From Chrysophaeum taylorii (Eukaryota; Sar; Pelagophyceae; Pelagomonadales; Pelagomonadaceae): a DNA stretch of 64,000 bases. Below are positions 10,973 to 21,395 of the stretch, one piece after another. Under the pieces are notes generated by a model. That model did no database searches. It had not been told where the DNA came from and saw only the letters and a program-made list of their open reading frames with translations. The translations under genes were made by a program, and so were the position numbers. Location of the stretch: positions 1 to 64,000 of the forward strand of contig JAQMWT010000167.1 in the NCBI GenBank assembly GCA_029834535.1, read 5' to 3'. Position 1 is the first letter of the stretch. Each line of letters opens with the position of its first letter.

Positions 10973-11091
10973 GTGAACTTACTGACCAGGTGAACTTATA
11001 TGAAACTTACTGGGACCAGGTGAACTTACTGGGGTTAGAGATTGGGACTAGGTGAACTTACTGGCCTGCACTTGTCCGACCCTAACTACAG
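10972..11091 (+). repeat. Second GGTGAACTTACTGG minisatellite block
   Basis: GGTGAACTTACTGACCAGGTGAAC and following units repeat the array seen at 10321-10411 almost base for base, including the TATGAAACTTACTGGG interruption, the GAGATTGGGACTAGG spacer and the terminal CCTGCACTTGTC. This is the 3' part of the second tandem unit. Its end (CCCTAACTACAG at about 11091) borders the next gene. Confidence 0.85.
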
Positions 11092-11133
11092 CACGAGCCT
11101 AGGCGCAAGTCGGGGATGCAGGGTTAGAAATAG

Positions 11134-14100
11134 ATGTGGCAAAGATTGTGCACACGAAATCTTGCCAATCTTTCCGAATCCTGCGTCTTTATGGAGGCCC
11201 ATCGGCTGCGGCTGGCTATGAGATTGCTGCGGGGCGACCCGACGGCCTCGGAGGCGCGCGAAACGGCGAGCGCCATCGTGCACGAAGTGTTGGGCATAAA
11301 ACCCCGCGACGCCGACGAACATCTCGTGCTTCGATGGCTGCACAGGCGATGGCAGGTCTGTGAAAGGCAAGGCGAGGGACGCCCGCTGGCGCGAGGCGAG
11401 GGGGGCTGCCTGGCGAGAGTGGGCGATAGAGTTCGCGTCAAGTGGTTCTGCGCGGATGAGCCGGCCGAGCCAGTGGGCACCGTGCTTGCCGTAAGGAACG
11501 ACATCGCTGTCGTCCGAGTCACGAGCGTGCTGGCGACTGAGGAACACTGGCTGCCAATGGCATCGCTGCGGTTGACTGCGGACGATGAGTCCCATTTGCT
11601 GGCAATGCGACACCAAGCGCTCCAAGCGATCGTTACGGCCCTCGCGCGTTTCGAGTGGATCGTGGTCGACCGCTGCGTGCGGATTATTCGTGGCGAACGC
11701 GCTGTGCTGTACTTCGAGCGTGGGCCGGAAGGCATGCGAGTCACGGCGCGCGTGCCTCGCCTCCGTTTTTCGCTCAGAGCGTTAGTCGCTGGCGATGTCG
11801 ACGTGACCAACGGGCGGCTTTTTGGCCAACCAGAACTTCCATGGACGTACACCCGCAAACTTCAAATCAAGACAGTACCCGTGGCAACCAGCGTTCGATG
11901 TTCTCACATCGTGTCTAAAATGTCTAAAATGTCTCCTTCTCTTGCGTGTGTGCACCTGAGTGAGTCCGCTTTGTGACCATCACACTTGTGCCATCTCGCT
12001 CGAGCCTAGGTCTTGGCAGAGTTCAAACGCCATGGGGACGAACTGAGCGTCGTCATTTGCTGGGAAACTGAACGCTGGGAGCTCCGCGTGCAACCGGGGG
12101 TTAGCTTAGATTGGCTCGACGCTCCACGACGAGCCACGCTCTGCGATGGCCTGGAGTTTTCAGCGCGCGACGGGACGCCAGTGCAAGCGAGAGGAAAACC
12201 AGACGAAGATATGATCCTGTACCGGTCCACTCGATGTGTTGTGCGCCGCGTTGGTAGCTCGCTACAAGTCGGTCCGTTCACATTAGGACACGACGAATGG
12301 GTCAAGCTCGGGCTTCGAGTGCCACTACAGTGGCTCTCGCAGCACCATCAGACGTGTCTCGCACGACGATTCGCGGAACTCAGTCTGCGGACCGAGAGCG
12401 ACGTCCTGCGTTTCCAGGCCAGGCAGCAACTCCTCGGCACACCACACCTCGCGGTGGCTCCTGAGCCGACAGTCAAGAAGCTAGAGGTGGTACCTCCACT
12501 CGAGTTCGAGAGAGAAGAAATTATCCGACAAAATGAATGCAGCGCGAGCCACAGACGATTTCTCCTGTCAAACAAAGAGATCGCGGCACTTCTCGAGTCA
12601 AAATCAGCACGCTCGATGACCCATGGCATGGAAACCGCGAGAGCCAAGTTTGTGGCAGCATACGCAGCCCGCGGCGTTGTCCGTCGTCGGGCAGAGGAGT
12701 CCGAAACTCGCCGATGCAAGAACGTTCACGAGGCGAAGGCTGTGGCTAAGCTCCTCACCCGAGTGCAGCTTGGAAATGAACCGCAGGCACTGCGTGATGC
12801 CCAAGAAATCCGGAAGTTAGAGCGCGGTGTCCGCGAAGCGATGCAAAGAGCCGACGCGGCACACGCTCGGCTCCAGAAACTCATGCTCGATATCGATACG
12901 ATTGAGCTGGAGCCGCCGGACCCCTCGTGGCGAGCGATGGCCGACGCCGTTCTTGCCGGATCTACCGTTGAAGTTGACGAGACTATCACCGAAGAGCAAC
13001 GGTTGCGCCGAGTCCAAGCCGAGCGTTGGTTGAGTTGGGCTGGATCGGAATCCGACCGGGTCGCAGCGATTGACGAGGAAGCGCGCACCGACGCGACCTC
13101 CCTTCGCGCTGAGCTCGCCAGTCTCGCAAGGCTTGTACTTTGGAAGAGATCTCGGAAGCCTTTGAATTTCGCGAACCCGCCACTTCTCGTGACAGACGGC
13201 GAGGTTTCCGTGTACGATGTCGGAGAGCGCCTTGAGGTCCGTGGAAAAACAACAATTGAGAGTCACCCAGGTGGGGACGATTGGCTTCTCCAGGAACCGC
13301 TGAAGCGGATTGAACTCGGACTTCGCCTCCTGCAGGGATCCTTGGTCGCTGAGGGTCGATTTGCCCGCGCGCGATGTGCGACGTATAACGCGCAGCTGTT
13401 CGACGAGGGCGACGAGCTCGTGCTGACCAATGGCAAGGATCGCGTGAAGGTCCCCAAAGAGCACTACGTCTTGCTCTGCCATCCGCGCGAGCGGCGCCGC
13501 GCTCTTAATGACGCGGTCGCACGAGCAGCCAAAGAAGATCCCAGTGTTTGGGGCTTCACAAGCGACACCTCACTTGAGCGCTCAAGAGGTGAACTGTCTC
13601 GTTTCGAACATGATTGGAACAAGCCTTCGGCGTCTCTAGTCGAGCACACCCAGAGCCTCCATGAAAGTATGGTCCAGGGTGTCGTTGAAGAGCACGACGC
13701 TGAGAATGTCACCGAGGCAACTAGGGCACGCGGACGCGACGCTTTCGCACGCAAGATCCAACGGGGGATAGCGCTTGCAGAAAGCAGGCCGCGCTTCTTA
13801 GGCGCTCTATTGGACCTACCCGGGATTAGAAGCAAATCCGACGCACCAGTAGCTGCTGACGCTTTCCGACGTCGGCGTCGGCGCGAGGCTGCTTGCCGCA
13901 ACAGCTACAACCGCGCAGTTGCCGAGCGCAGCTACGAGGCGCTGGAGTCTGCCGCACGAAGTCATACGCATTCAACGCTCACCGTCCTCGAAGAAACAAA
14001 ATTATTCGAACTTCATTCGCGGGCAGCGTTGGCTCGAGGCAAATCAAGGGACGCAGTCAAGTCGGCAGCGAGGCTCCCGCACAGTAACCGGAATCGGTTG

Positions 14101-15528
14101 TTGCAAGCTCGATGTCACGTCGCGGCGTGCGACCTCAGGGCCGCGCGGGCTGCGCTCGCCGCAATAATTCCAGGTGATGAAGCCCTCGACCCCGTGGTTG
14201 CCAAGTGGATATCACTTGTCAAAGTCAGGAGCTTGGGCCGCGAGTCATCTTTTTTCGAGGACGAAGAATCACTGAGCCGCCTGAGTGCAATCTCTCAGAC
14301 TTTCGCAGACTACGTCGAACCCACGCTAACAAAGCAAAGACGGAAAGAGACACCCCAACAGCAATTGGAGGAGCAACCCGAGGAAGATGAACAGGAGGAC
14401 GATCTCGAGAGTGTGTACGAGTTTTTGACGGATGACGAAGAAGAGGCGTCGGGAGATGTGATCTGCGAACTCGAGACGAACCAGCAAACGATCTCACTGA
14501 CCGCTTCGGCACTCAGGCATCATGGTTTTGCGAAGGCGACGCAACTCGCGGTCGACGGCCACGAGCAATCAGACGCTTTACTGAACACGCTGCGGCGCAC
14601 GGCTCGTTCTGTCGCACACACCCGTCGTGCCGAGCTCCAAAGGCGCGACGCCGAGCTCCAGAGTATCTTGATGCGTGACGACGTAAAAGAAATTGGTGTG
14701 AGTGTCGTCGCCACAACGGCCAACGTGTCGACGTTCGCGCGGACGAAAACCTACGCCGTTGTGCTCGTTGAAGAGTGCGAGCGCAGGCCGAGACCGTCGC
14801 AGGACACCATGGACAAGGCACGGGCAATATTTGATCTTGTCGTCTGGAAAAGCGAGGCCACGATCGAAGCCGTTTTGGACGCGCTTCGATTCGACAAGGA
14901 GTTCGCCGCGTTCCATGCCTGGCTTGAGGCGAACCGCGTCGAGTTCTTTCGCGGTCACGAGATTAACGTCCCCACGCTTGCACACCTCTGGGATGAATTC
15001 CAGAACGAGAGACTCCCTGTTGTGACGTGGGAAGTCGGCACCACGAGGCAAACCAGAAGGTTTCCGCTTGGATGGCGCGAGTCTTTTGGCGTGCCGGCGC
15101 CTATGGAGCTCGGCGAGTGGTCGCCCAACTACGAGGGCTTGTTGCCTCATTGGATGCTTATTACGCAGCTGTGGTCGACGAGTTTCGCGGGTACCGAAAT
15201 TCTCAAACAATCTCTTGGTGAAGCGCGAGTTCCTGTCGGCGTCCTTCTTTCCGTGCTTGAGAAAGAAGAGTCTGCAGAGTTGGACCTCCCCCTACAGCCA
15301 CGCTCGATTGCGGGGAAAGCTGAGAAAAAAAAAATTGAGGGCACGGTGTGTCTCAAGGTCTCGCGGCCTCAAGCCTGGGCCGCCCTTAGGGCCAGGAACC
15401 AACCAGATCCCCAAGCCGACCTCCTCCGAGCTATTCTCGATGACAATCTGAATGATGATGACGACAATCTCAGCAACCTTTCGTCGTCCACGGTCCGCTT
15501 CCGAGAGGATGTTCGAACAACGACGTAG
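11134..15528 (+). CDS. Very large protein of unknown family, two exons
   Basis: Exon 1 (11134-11959) and exon 2 (12020-15528) join in frame through a 60-bp intron with a GTGAGT donor and TTGGCAG acceptor, giving about 1,440 residues. Exon 2 lacks its own ATG at its start, which supports the join. I do not recognise the family. There are repeated short beta-rich segments (GDRVRVKWF near residue 105, GDELSVVICWETERWEL at the start of exon 2, GDELVLTNGKDRVKV mid-protein) that could be SH3-like barrels. Helical, charge-rich stretches follow, then an acidic patch (EEQPEEDEQEDDLESVYEF) and a mostly folded-looking C-terminal 250 residues ending in an acidic Asn/Asp tail. It lies directly right of the helicase minisatellite and converges on the P-loop gene at 15863-17506. 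Confidence 0.6.
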
Positions 15529-15862
15529 TCGAGTGGGATGTGGTTGACCCCCCCCCGCACTACCGCATGCGACCGACCGTTTTGAGCGTGTATTGGCGGT
15601 CTCTTCTCGAGAGACGCCGGCGAACCAGCAGGCTTGGAATTGGCCAACAGCCCGAGATAGGACATGGGGATGTCGTGGTAGGGCGACTCCCGCATTCACA
15701 ATTCCTCTTATGCTCTCACGGATTGCAAAGTATTATTTCTTTCGTTGTTGTTATGGATGGCACCTCCTAGGCTCAAAAAGCCAGAATTATCAACCTGGAT
15801 GGAGCACTGTCTCCAGCACTTCGCTGTAGCTTGATGTCCAGGGCCGGGTAAACTTGAAAACA
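15529..15862. other. Gap between two convergent unknown genes
   Basis: No gene is evident. On the minus strand, 15865-15800 in another frame reads GDLDAESDVFKF, so the P-loop gene upstream may continue here through an unrecognised intron or frameshift. Nothing else stands out apart from a C-run at 15548-15556. Confidence 0.4.
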
Positions 15863-17506
15863 TCAGACTCTGCGTCCAAGTCGCCGGCCCTTGAGTTTCC
15901 GCGCACCCGATTTTGCCACAGCAAAAGGGGCACATCTCACAAGGAGCTGTGTCTCGAACTTGGACCAAAGCGACGGCCAGATCTCGCACTTGAACTCGGC
16001 CCAGCTTGTCGTCCTATCCCCAGAGCGAACCAGAGTGCATGTTCGAACATTAGCAGTCTGCTGGCGCTGTCGTAACAAGCCCCACGTTGTCTTGCCGCTC
16101 TCTGGCACGCCGAAGACGAGCTGCACGGCCCGCGGGATGGCCACGTCGAGCACACGCGGACTGTTGGTCCAATCCACCGCGGCCTCAAGGAAAGCGGCGT
16201 AAAGGAGCTCGAGACACTCGCTCTCTGCATCCTGCACCTCAGGCGGAGCAGACGGAGGGGGCGCGCCGTCATCATCCTTGGCAGCTAGCTTGCTGTCTTC
16301 GAGAGTCAATCGTGCGAGGGCATTGAGCAAAGGCGAGACGCGGGGCTTCGGTATGAGGACGTCCAGCATGCTGTTTGTCTCGCGAGAAGTTCCGCAAGCG
16401 TGTGAAGACCCAAATGAGCGTGCGGGCCAAGCGTCGTTCGGTATTGCATCATCACGATCTCGCGGCAGCACACTGAGCACGAAGTAGGCATGCGCAAACT
16501 CTTGGAACGAAAAGATGGCGACAATCGATGTGAGGGCTCGCCGGACAAGGCCAGCCCATCGTACAATGCCTAAAAGCGTCCGACGACAGCTCCGAGATTC
16601 GTGCTCACGCCAGCACCGCATGTCGTCCTCGATCGATCGGACTGTGATAGGGATCGCGAGTGTCTCGAGTGTGCGTCGCAAATAAGCCCGGCGCACGGCG
16701 GACGAAATGAATGCACCAAGGCACTTGGCGAAACGCACGACGTCTGTTCGGAGGTCGAGGCATCGCAAGGCGGAAACTGCGCCATACGCCGATATCCATT
16801 GGTCGTCGTGGCTTTGTTCCAGTGGTCTTCGGCTCGATTCGCCTGGTCGCAATCTTCGTGCCTCTAGCCTCATGTCTTCGTCATCGCACTCCTTTTCCTC
16901 GAACGCGGCCTCCATGACATCATGTCGACGGCACAAGCGCCGTGTGCGGACCTCTGTATTGTAGTCGCGAGCAGCAAGGCGCAGGGCGTCGATGAGCTCG
17001 TTAATGGTCAAGCGCGCCGGCACGCAGCCACGCTCGAACTCGTCGCACAGGTGCAAGCGATAATAGCGATAGAGCTTCTTCCAACGGTTGCGGCTCGTAG
17101 TCATAAAGGCACGGCTCGAGTCGTATTTGTACTCGTCATAGCTGACGGTTGCGAGCAGTCGACAGCGTGGGGCGCTTGTCACTTTCGTCACCCTAAAGGT
17201 TAGCGGTTGGCCTTCCACAACGAACGTCTTTTTGTGTAGTGCCGCGACGAGGTCCGAAGTCGCGATGTGGGATGGCAAACGCAATATTGCGGACAAGCTC
17301 GCGTATTCTCCGGCTTGAATCTCGCAGCTCACCGCGTCGTCTGGAGACGACAAAGTCTGCGCACACAAGACGTGCCTGAGCCGATGCAGCGTTCGGCGAT
17401 CGATGCCTCGTGCGCCGTCAATGCTGACGAGAAGCTCAGTTTGGTCCACGACGGCCTGCGAGCAGCGCTTCGCATACCGCGATTCGTCGTGGTCATGCCG
17501 CACCAT
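15863..17506 (-). CDS. P-loop protein of unknown family, possibly truncated at its C-terminus
   Basis: The 547-residue frame starts at an ATG (17504-17506). Near residue 470 it has a Walker A motif, VFGVPESGKTTW, after a hydrophobic strand, as in P-loop NTPases. Only about 75 residues follow before the stop, too few for a complete NTPase domain, and no convincing Walker B (hhhhDE) is visible in them. The rest of the domain may therefore lie in an unannotated 3' exon or be lost. The N-terminal 460 residues are rich in Arg, Asp and Cys pairs and match nothing I know. Its 3' end faces the large unknown gene, and the two together form a 6.4-kb block unlike the conserved genes to the right. Confidence 0.55.
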   Translation of the reverse strand: MVRHDHDESRYAKRCSQAVVDQTELLVSIDGARGIDRRTLHRLRHVLCAQTLSSPDDAVSCEIQAGEYASLSAILRLPSHIATSDLVAALHKKTFVVEGQPLTFRVTKVTSAPRCRLLATVSYDEYKYDSSRAFMTTSRNRWKKLYRYYRLHLCDEFERGCVPARLTINELIDALRLAARDYNTEVRTRRLCRRHDVMEAAFEEKECDDEDMRLEARRLRPGESSRRPLEQSHDDQWISAYGAVSALRCLDLRTDVVRFAKCLGAFISSAVRRAYLRRTLETLAIPITVRSIEDDMRCWREHESRSCRRTLLGIVRWAGLVRRALTSIVAIFSFQEFAHAYFVLSVLPRDRDDAIPNDAWPARSFGSSHACGTSRETNSMLDVLIPKPRVSPLLNALARLTLEDSKLAAKDDDGAPPPSAPPEVQDAESECLELLYAAFLEAAVDWTNSPRVLDVAIPRAVQLVFGVPESGKTTWGLLRQRQQTANVRTCTLVRSGDRTTSWAEFKCEIWPSLWSKFETQLLVRCAPFAVAKSGARKLKGRRLGRRV

Positions 17507-17658
17507 GTGTACGTATCTTTGTACCCTTGACTTGTAAACCCTTTGGTGCGCAAGTGTGCACCACTTCGGTCGACACGAGCAGCACTGGCCCCTCGAGGCG
17601 GCGACCCCTCCTAAAGGCTCGTATTATACGCCGGCGCGCACAATGACGAAAGAGATGG

Positions 17659-19918
17659 TCACTCGTCCACGATATATCGCGGGAATAGCCGCGAGTACTC
17701 GGGATGTCTTCGGGAGCGAGGCGGGAGTCGCAGCTCCTCTTCCTCCCGGCGGCGGTCGGGCGGGACGGCGAAGTAGGTCCGGTCGAGGTCGCGCAGGAAG
17801 TCCCAGTGCTTCTGCGCCAATTCGGTGAGCTCGGGCTTGAAGATGGTCTTGAAGATCGGGTCGTCGGCAATGTCCGGCTGACCTGCGAAGGAGCGGGGGC
17901 AGTCGGAGAGCTAGTGGCGAAGGACGCCGGGTGTGCACGACGCGGCCTGCGGACAGCGCTCTCTTCATTCGGGCGACAAACAAACAAACAAACAAACAGA
18001 TGAGTGCGCACCCGCAGGTCGATCCGCAGTCGACGGGCGGGAAGATGCGGTACCATCCGCCAGACGCGTGCGCGTTTTGGTGCCCAGCGCGCTCGAGGAC
18101 GTTTCGGTCGTGGGCTGAGCAGCCGCGCGTCTCGCAAAATTTGTCGAGGCGATTTCGGAGCTTTTCGGCGTAGGCCGGGGCGTTGGGAAAGCCGTCGACG
18201 CCCGCGATGCGGAGCCAGCCCTCGGTGTACCCTTCGTCGTAATGAAACGTCTTGACCGAGGCGTCGTCGGCTCCTAGTTGGAAGAGGCCGTTGGTGTTGA
18301 TTTCCTCGAGGCGCCACGCGCCGGCCTCGGCGTCCCAGATGGCGTCGGGCGAGAGGAGGGCGACGCGCCGGTACCTCCGCGAGGCGTCGTTGTCGACGGC
18401 GCCGAAGATGCGCGCTTCGTGAGTTTCGAGTTCCGCGCGCGCGAGGAGCAGCGGCCACAGGACGAGGCGTTCGAGCTCGGGCCTGGAGATGATGTCAAAT
18501 TTACAAAAAAAAGACGCACCAGTGTTCGACTTGCCAGCGGTGCCAGGTTTCTTCGAGCCCGACGTCTCGACGACGTCGTCGCGACGCGCGGAGCTCCTCG
18601 AAGAAGGAGCGGCCGGTGGCTGCGGAGGAAGAAGAGTGGGACGACGACAAGGCTATGAGGAGGAGGACTCGCCTCGGGCATTGGGAAGGTCGGGGCGCGT
18701 GATGCCGGGGTACTTGAAGGGGAACGGATTGGGAAATGCGACGCGCTTGATGCAGAACTCGGAGACCATCATCAGGATGTGCATGCACTTCTCGGCGAGG
18801 GTCGAGGTGTTTGCCGGGAGGCCGTCGACGTAATCGACGACGGAAATTTTTGGAAAGGCGACGTCGAGGAGGTAGACCTCGAGGGGGTGGAGCGAGGCCA
18901 CGAAAGCCCACAAGCGAAGGTCAAACTTGCGCGGACCGACGAGACCAGGGACGTCGACGTACCGTTGGATCGTAAACTCGCCGGGCTGCTTGGTGTGGTG
19001 CTTTCTTTTTTTTTCCTGTACGGGCACCTCGCGGCTCGCCCAGGCGGCAAGCGCGTCGAGGCTTTCGAGGTCGCGAGCGCCGATAGTCGCGAGGTGCATC
19101 CCGAGCGACAGGAAGCGACGCTGCGGCTTGACGATCCAAGTCGACGGGAGTGTTGCGTGCCGTTTGACGGCTGCCACCAGAGCCTCGGCGCCGCCTTCGA
19201 CGGCGAGCGCGGGCGTCCCGTTCACCATCTTGTGCACCAAGTTGAAGCTCGGCGTTGTCCACCCGCAAAGGGCGTCGACGTCGATGCCCGCCGCGTCGGC
19301 GCGCGCGACGCACGCGCGCCACAGGCGCGACAACGCCTCCTTGTCGCCGACCGTCTCCTTGAGGCCCGGAATCGACGACATCAGCGATCCGTTGGGAGCC
19401 AAGGCGTAGTTCTTCTCGTACTCTGGTTTAAACTGGAGCCCGACGTAGACATCCCAGTCCATTTCCCGCGTCTCGAGCAACCCGAGTTTCCGTACCAGCG
19501 GCGCGACAAAGTTCTCGAGATCCTTGCGCGGCCCCACGCGGAACCGCCGCAACCCAACGTTTTTTGCCTTGCGCCGCACCTTCTCGCCCGCTCGCGGACT
19601 CGTCCGCTCCGGACGGTTGAACGGAAACGCGACGGCCTCCGGCACCTGCGTCGTCGGGGCCGCCGTTGGCGCGGGGGTCGGCTTACGCCTGTGACGACGC
19701 TTCTTTCCCTTCTTCTTCTTCTTCTTTCGGCTTGTTCTTCTGGTCGCGTTCGTTGTGACACTCTTCCCCACGACCAAGGGGGGTCTTGGCATCGCGACGT
19801 CGACGCCGTCGCCAGGGCTGTCGCGTGTTGCGACGTAGGCGTTGGCCACGATCCAGCCAACCACCGCGAGTGCGATCAACGGGAACACCACCTGCGTCGA
19901 ACGCAGCCGTCGCTCCAT
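17659..19918 (-). CDS. Tubulin-tyrosine-ligase-like (TTLL) protein with N-terminal membrane anchor
   Basis: Exon 1 (19918-18673) encodes a membrane segment at residues 10-27 (VVFPLIALAVVGWIV), a Lys/Arg-rich linker, and the TTL ATP-grasp core: STWIVKPQRRFLSLGMHL, QRYVDVPGLV and KFDLRLWAFV. Exon 2 is 18619-18520 (FFEELRASRRRRRDVGLEE). Exon 3 begins at 18482 and carries DAIWDAEAGAWRLEEINT, the C-terminal metal/ATP-binding strand of the family. The last exon begins near 17882 and ends at the stop at 17659 (FKTIFKPELTELAQKHW). Intron 1 is GC-AG and intron 2 is only 37 bp. The exact donor of intron 3 is unclear because the obvious GTGCGC site gives the wrong phase. TTLL enzymes ligate amino acids to tubulin or other proteins; a membrane-anchored form suggests a secretory-pathway substrate, which is inference. 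ATG at 19918 is preferred over the upstream TTG. Confidence 0.75.
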
Positions 19919-19921
19919 CAA

Positions 19922-20360
19922 GTGTTTTCGGTTGTTAGTTTCGGAAGGCCCTACTCTACTGCTCCTGAGGGGGGGGGGGTGTAGGGTGGTCGATTCTCCC
20001 GCCGTTGCGGCTGGCCATGCCTCTTGGCTCGCCCCCTCACCTGCTCCCGCCGCGCTTGTTGCGACGCCCCCTCTCCCGCTTGTCGGTTCTTACTTAATTT
20101 TAATTGTCGCCAGGAGTGCTGATGCTCCCTAATGGGCAGCGCGCACTGCCGCTGTCTGTTTGTACCGACGATGGCCTCGTCTTAGGCGCCGAGGCCATTG
20201 GCCTCGGCGCGTACCACACCCCCGCACACATCTACAGGACCCGGATTCCAATTGGAGGTTAGTCCACAGCGGTTATGCCACGGCATCACATCGCATGCAC
20301 AACAATCATACGAGACGACGCACGTAGTAGCAACTTCGCCGGAACCACATATCCCCCGAT
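19922..20360. other. Intergenic region without recognisable gene
   Basis: It holds a G-tract at 19969-19979, pyrimidine-rich DNA, and an imperfect inverted repeat at 20187-20214 (GGCGCCGAGGCC with GGCCTCGGCGC), which could form a stable hairpin just past the 3' end of the EF-hand gene. Nothing coding was identified. Confidence 0.5.
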
Positions 20361-21233
20361 TCAATTCCAAGGTGGCGTGGTAACCCCAGCGCGGCCAATG
20401 ATGGAAGGATCTTCTGCCGGGGCCAGGGCAGCGTCTCCATTGTCGGAGCCGTCGTAGACGTCGTCCTCAGGCTCCGCCGTGGGGTAGATGGTATCATATC
20501 GCCGTCGTTCCCAAGGCATGAAGTAGTAGTGACACGAGCCCATGTGCCGTCGGATTTGGGACTGGCGATATTTTTCGGCCTCGCGTCTCTCGTGCCGTTT
20601 TCGGGCCTTCTCTTTTCGGATGACAGCCTCGCGGTTGAAGACGAGGCGGGTTTTGCGATGGTTCCACCACTGCTCGCCGCCTACCGTGACCATCATAGCG
20701 TTCTGCAAGCGGAAGGCGGGAAAGAGGACGCTCGGAAATCGTCCATGCATCTTGACGAACTCATCAAAGTAAAACTTTCCGTCCTTCTTATACTTGAGGT
20801 TGTCAAGGGCGAAAACGACGTTCGCGTTCATATTGTGGTTGTGGAGCGCGTCGATCAGCAGGCGAAACTCGGTCTGCGGGACGAAGCCATTCTTGTCGCG
20901 GTCGAAGACGTAGAAACAAAACTTCAATATTTCGGGAATCTCAAAGAAACAATACGTGCAAATCGCGGCGACAAACTCGCCAAAGTCAATCGTGTCGGGG
21001 TCGACGCACTCGATGATGTCGAACACGGCATCGCCGAACAGCGTCCGTGGTTCGTGGATGACGTTCTCGTAGAAGGCGGCCATAGATATCATTCCGCGCT
21101 GCATCCTGTCGTACTTCTTGAATACGTTCCAAAAGGCCAGCATATCCTGCTTTGTCAAATCAAAGGTCTGCATGGCCCGCTGGATCCGGTCGTCCGACGT
21201 CGGCGCGACGTTGACCGCAAGCAAATTTCCCAT
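20361..21233 (-). CDS. EF-hand calcium-sensor-like protein, possible N-myristoylation
   Basis: A single exon of 290 residues starts at ATG 21231-21233. One canonical EF-hand loop is present near residue 108 (DRDKNGFVPQTE: acidic at positions 1 and 3, Asn at 5, Gly at 6, Glu at 12). Two degenerate EF-like helices lie either side (RMQRGMISMAAF; DTIDFGEFVAA). The spacing resembles calcineurin-B-like or frequenin-type sensors. The N-terminus MGNLLAV has Gly2 and a small residue at position 6, compatible with myristoylation. The C-terminal 100 residues are basic (KEKARKRHERREAEKYR) and then acidic, not part of the usual fold. It is divergent from the Tudor-like gene, with 162 bp between starts. 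Its function, such as regulating a kinase or channel, is not shown. Confidence 0.8.
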   Translation of the reverse strand: MGNLLAVNVAPTSDDRIQRAMQTFDLTKQDMLAFWNVFKKYDRMQRGMISMAAFYENVIHEPRTLFGDAVFDIIECVDPDTIDFGEFVAAICTYCFFEIPEILKFCFYVFDRDKNGFVPQTEFRLLIDALHNHNMNANVVFALDNLKYKKDGKFYFDEFVKMHGRFPSVLFPAFRLQNAMMVTVGGEQWWNHRKTRLVFNREAVIRKEKARKRHERREAEKYRQSQIRRHMGSCHYYFMPWERRRYDTIYPTAEPEDDVYDGSDNGDAALAPAEDPSIIGRAGVTTPPWN

Positions 21234-21395
21234 GTCAAACTATTTCACACACGCGCCTGGCTGTTTATCCCTATTTTAACCGGCTTCGGGTCTCCCCCAC
21301 CATCGTCCGGGTCGTCGTTGAAGGTCAAGTTCGGATATGTCCTAGCTTTGTCTAATTAACGGAAAAGGGGTCCGCTAGTCTTATCAGAGACGACG
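21234..21395. promoter_or_regulatory. Shared divergent promoter region of EF-hand and Tudor-like genes
   Basis: The 162-bp gap between two opposed start codons must hold both promoters and 5' UTRs. It contains TTTATCCCTATTTTAACC and TAGCTTTGTCTAATTAA, the only AT-rich stretches. No canonical TATA box is certain. Confidence 0.4.

Noticed and set aside
18779-19984. Plus-strand ORF of about 400 residues
   Set aside because: Antisense shadow of the TTLL gene in GC-rich DNA; no domain, while the minus strand has clear TTL motifs.
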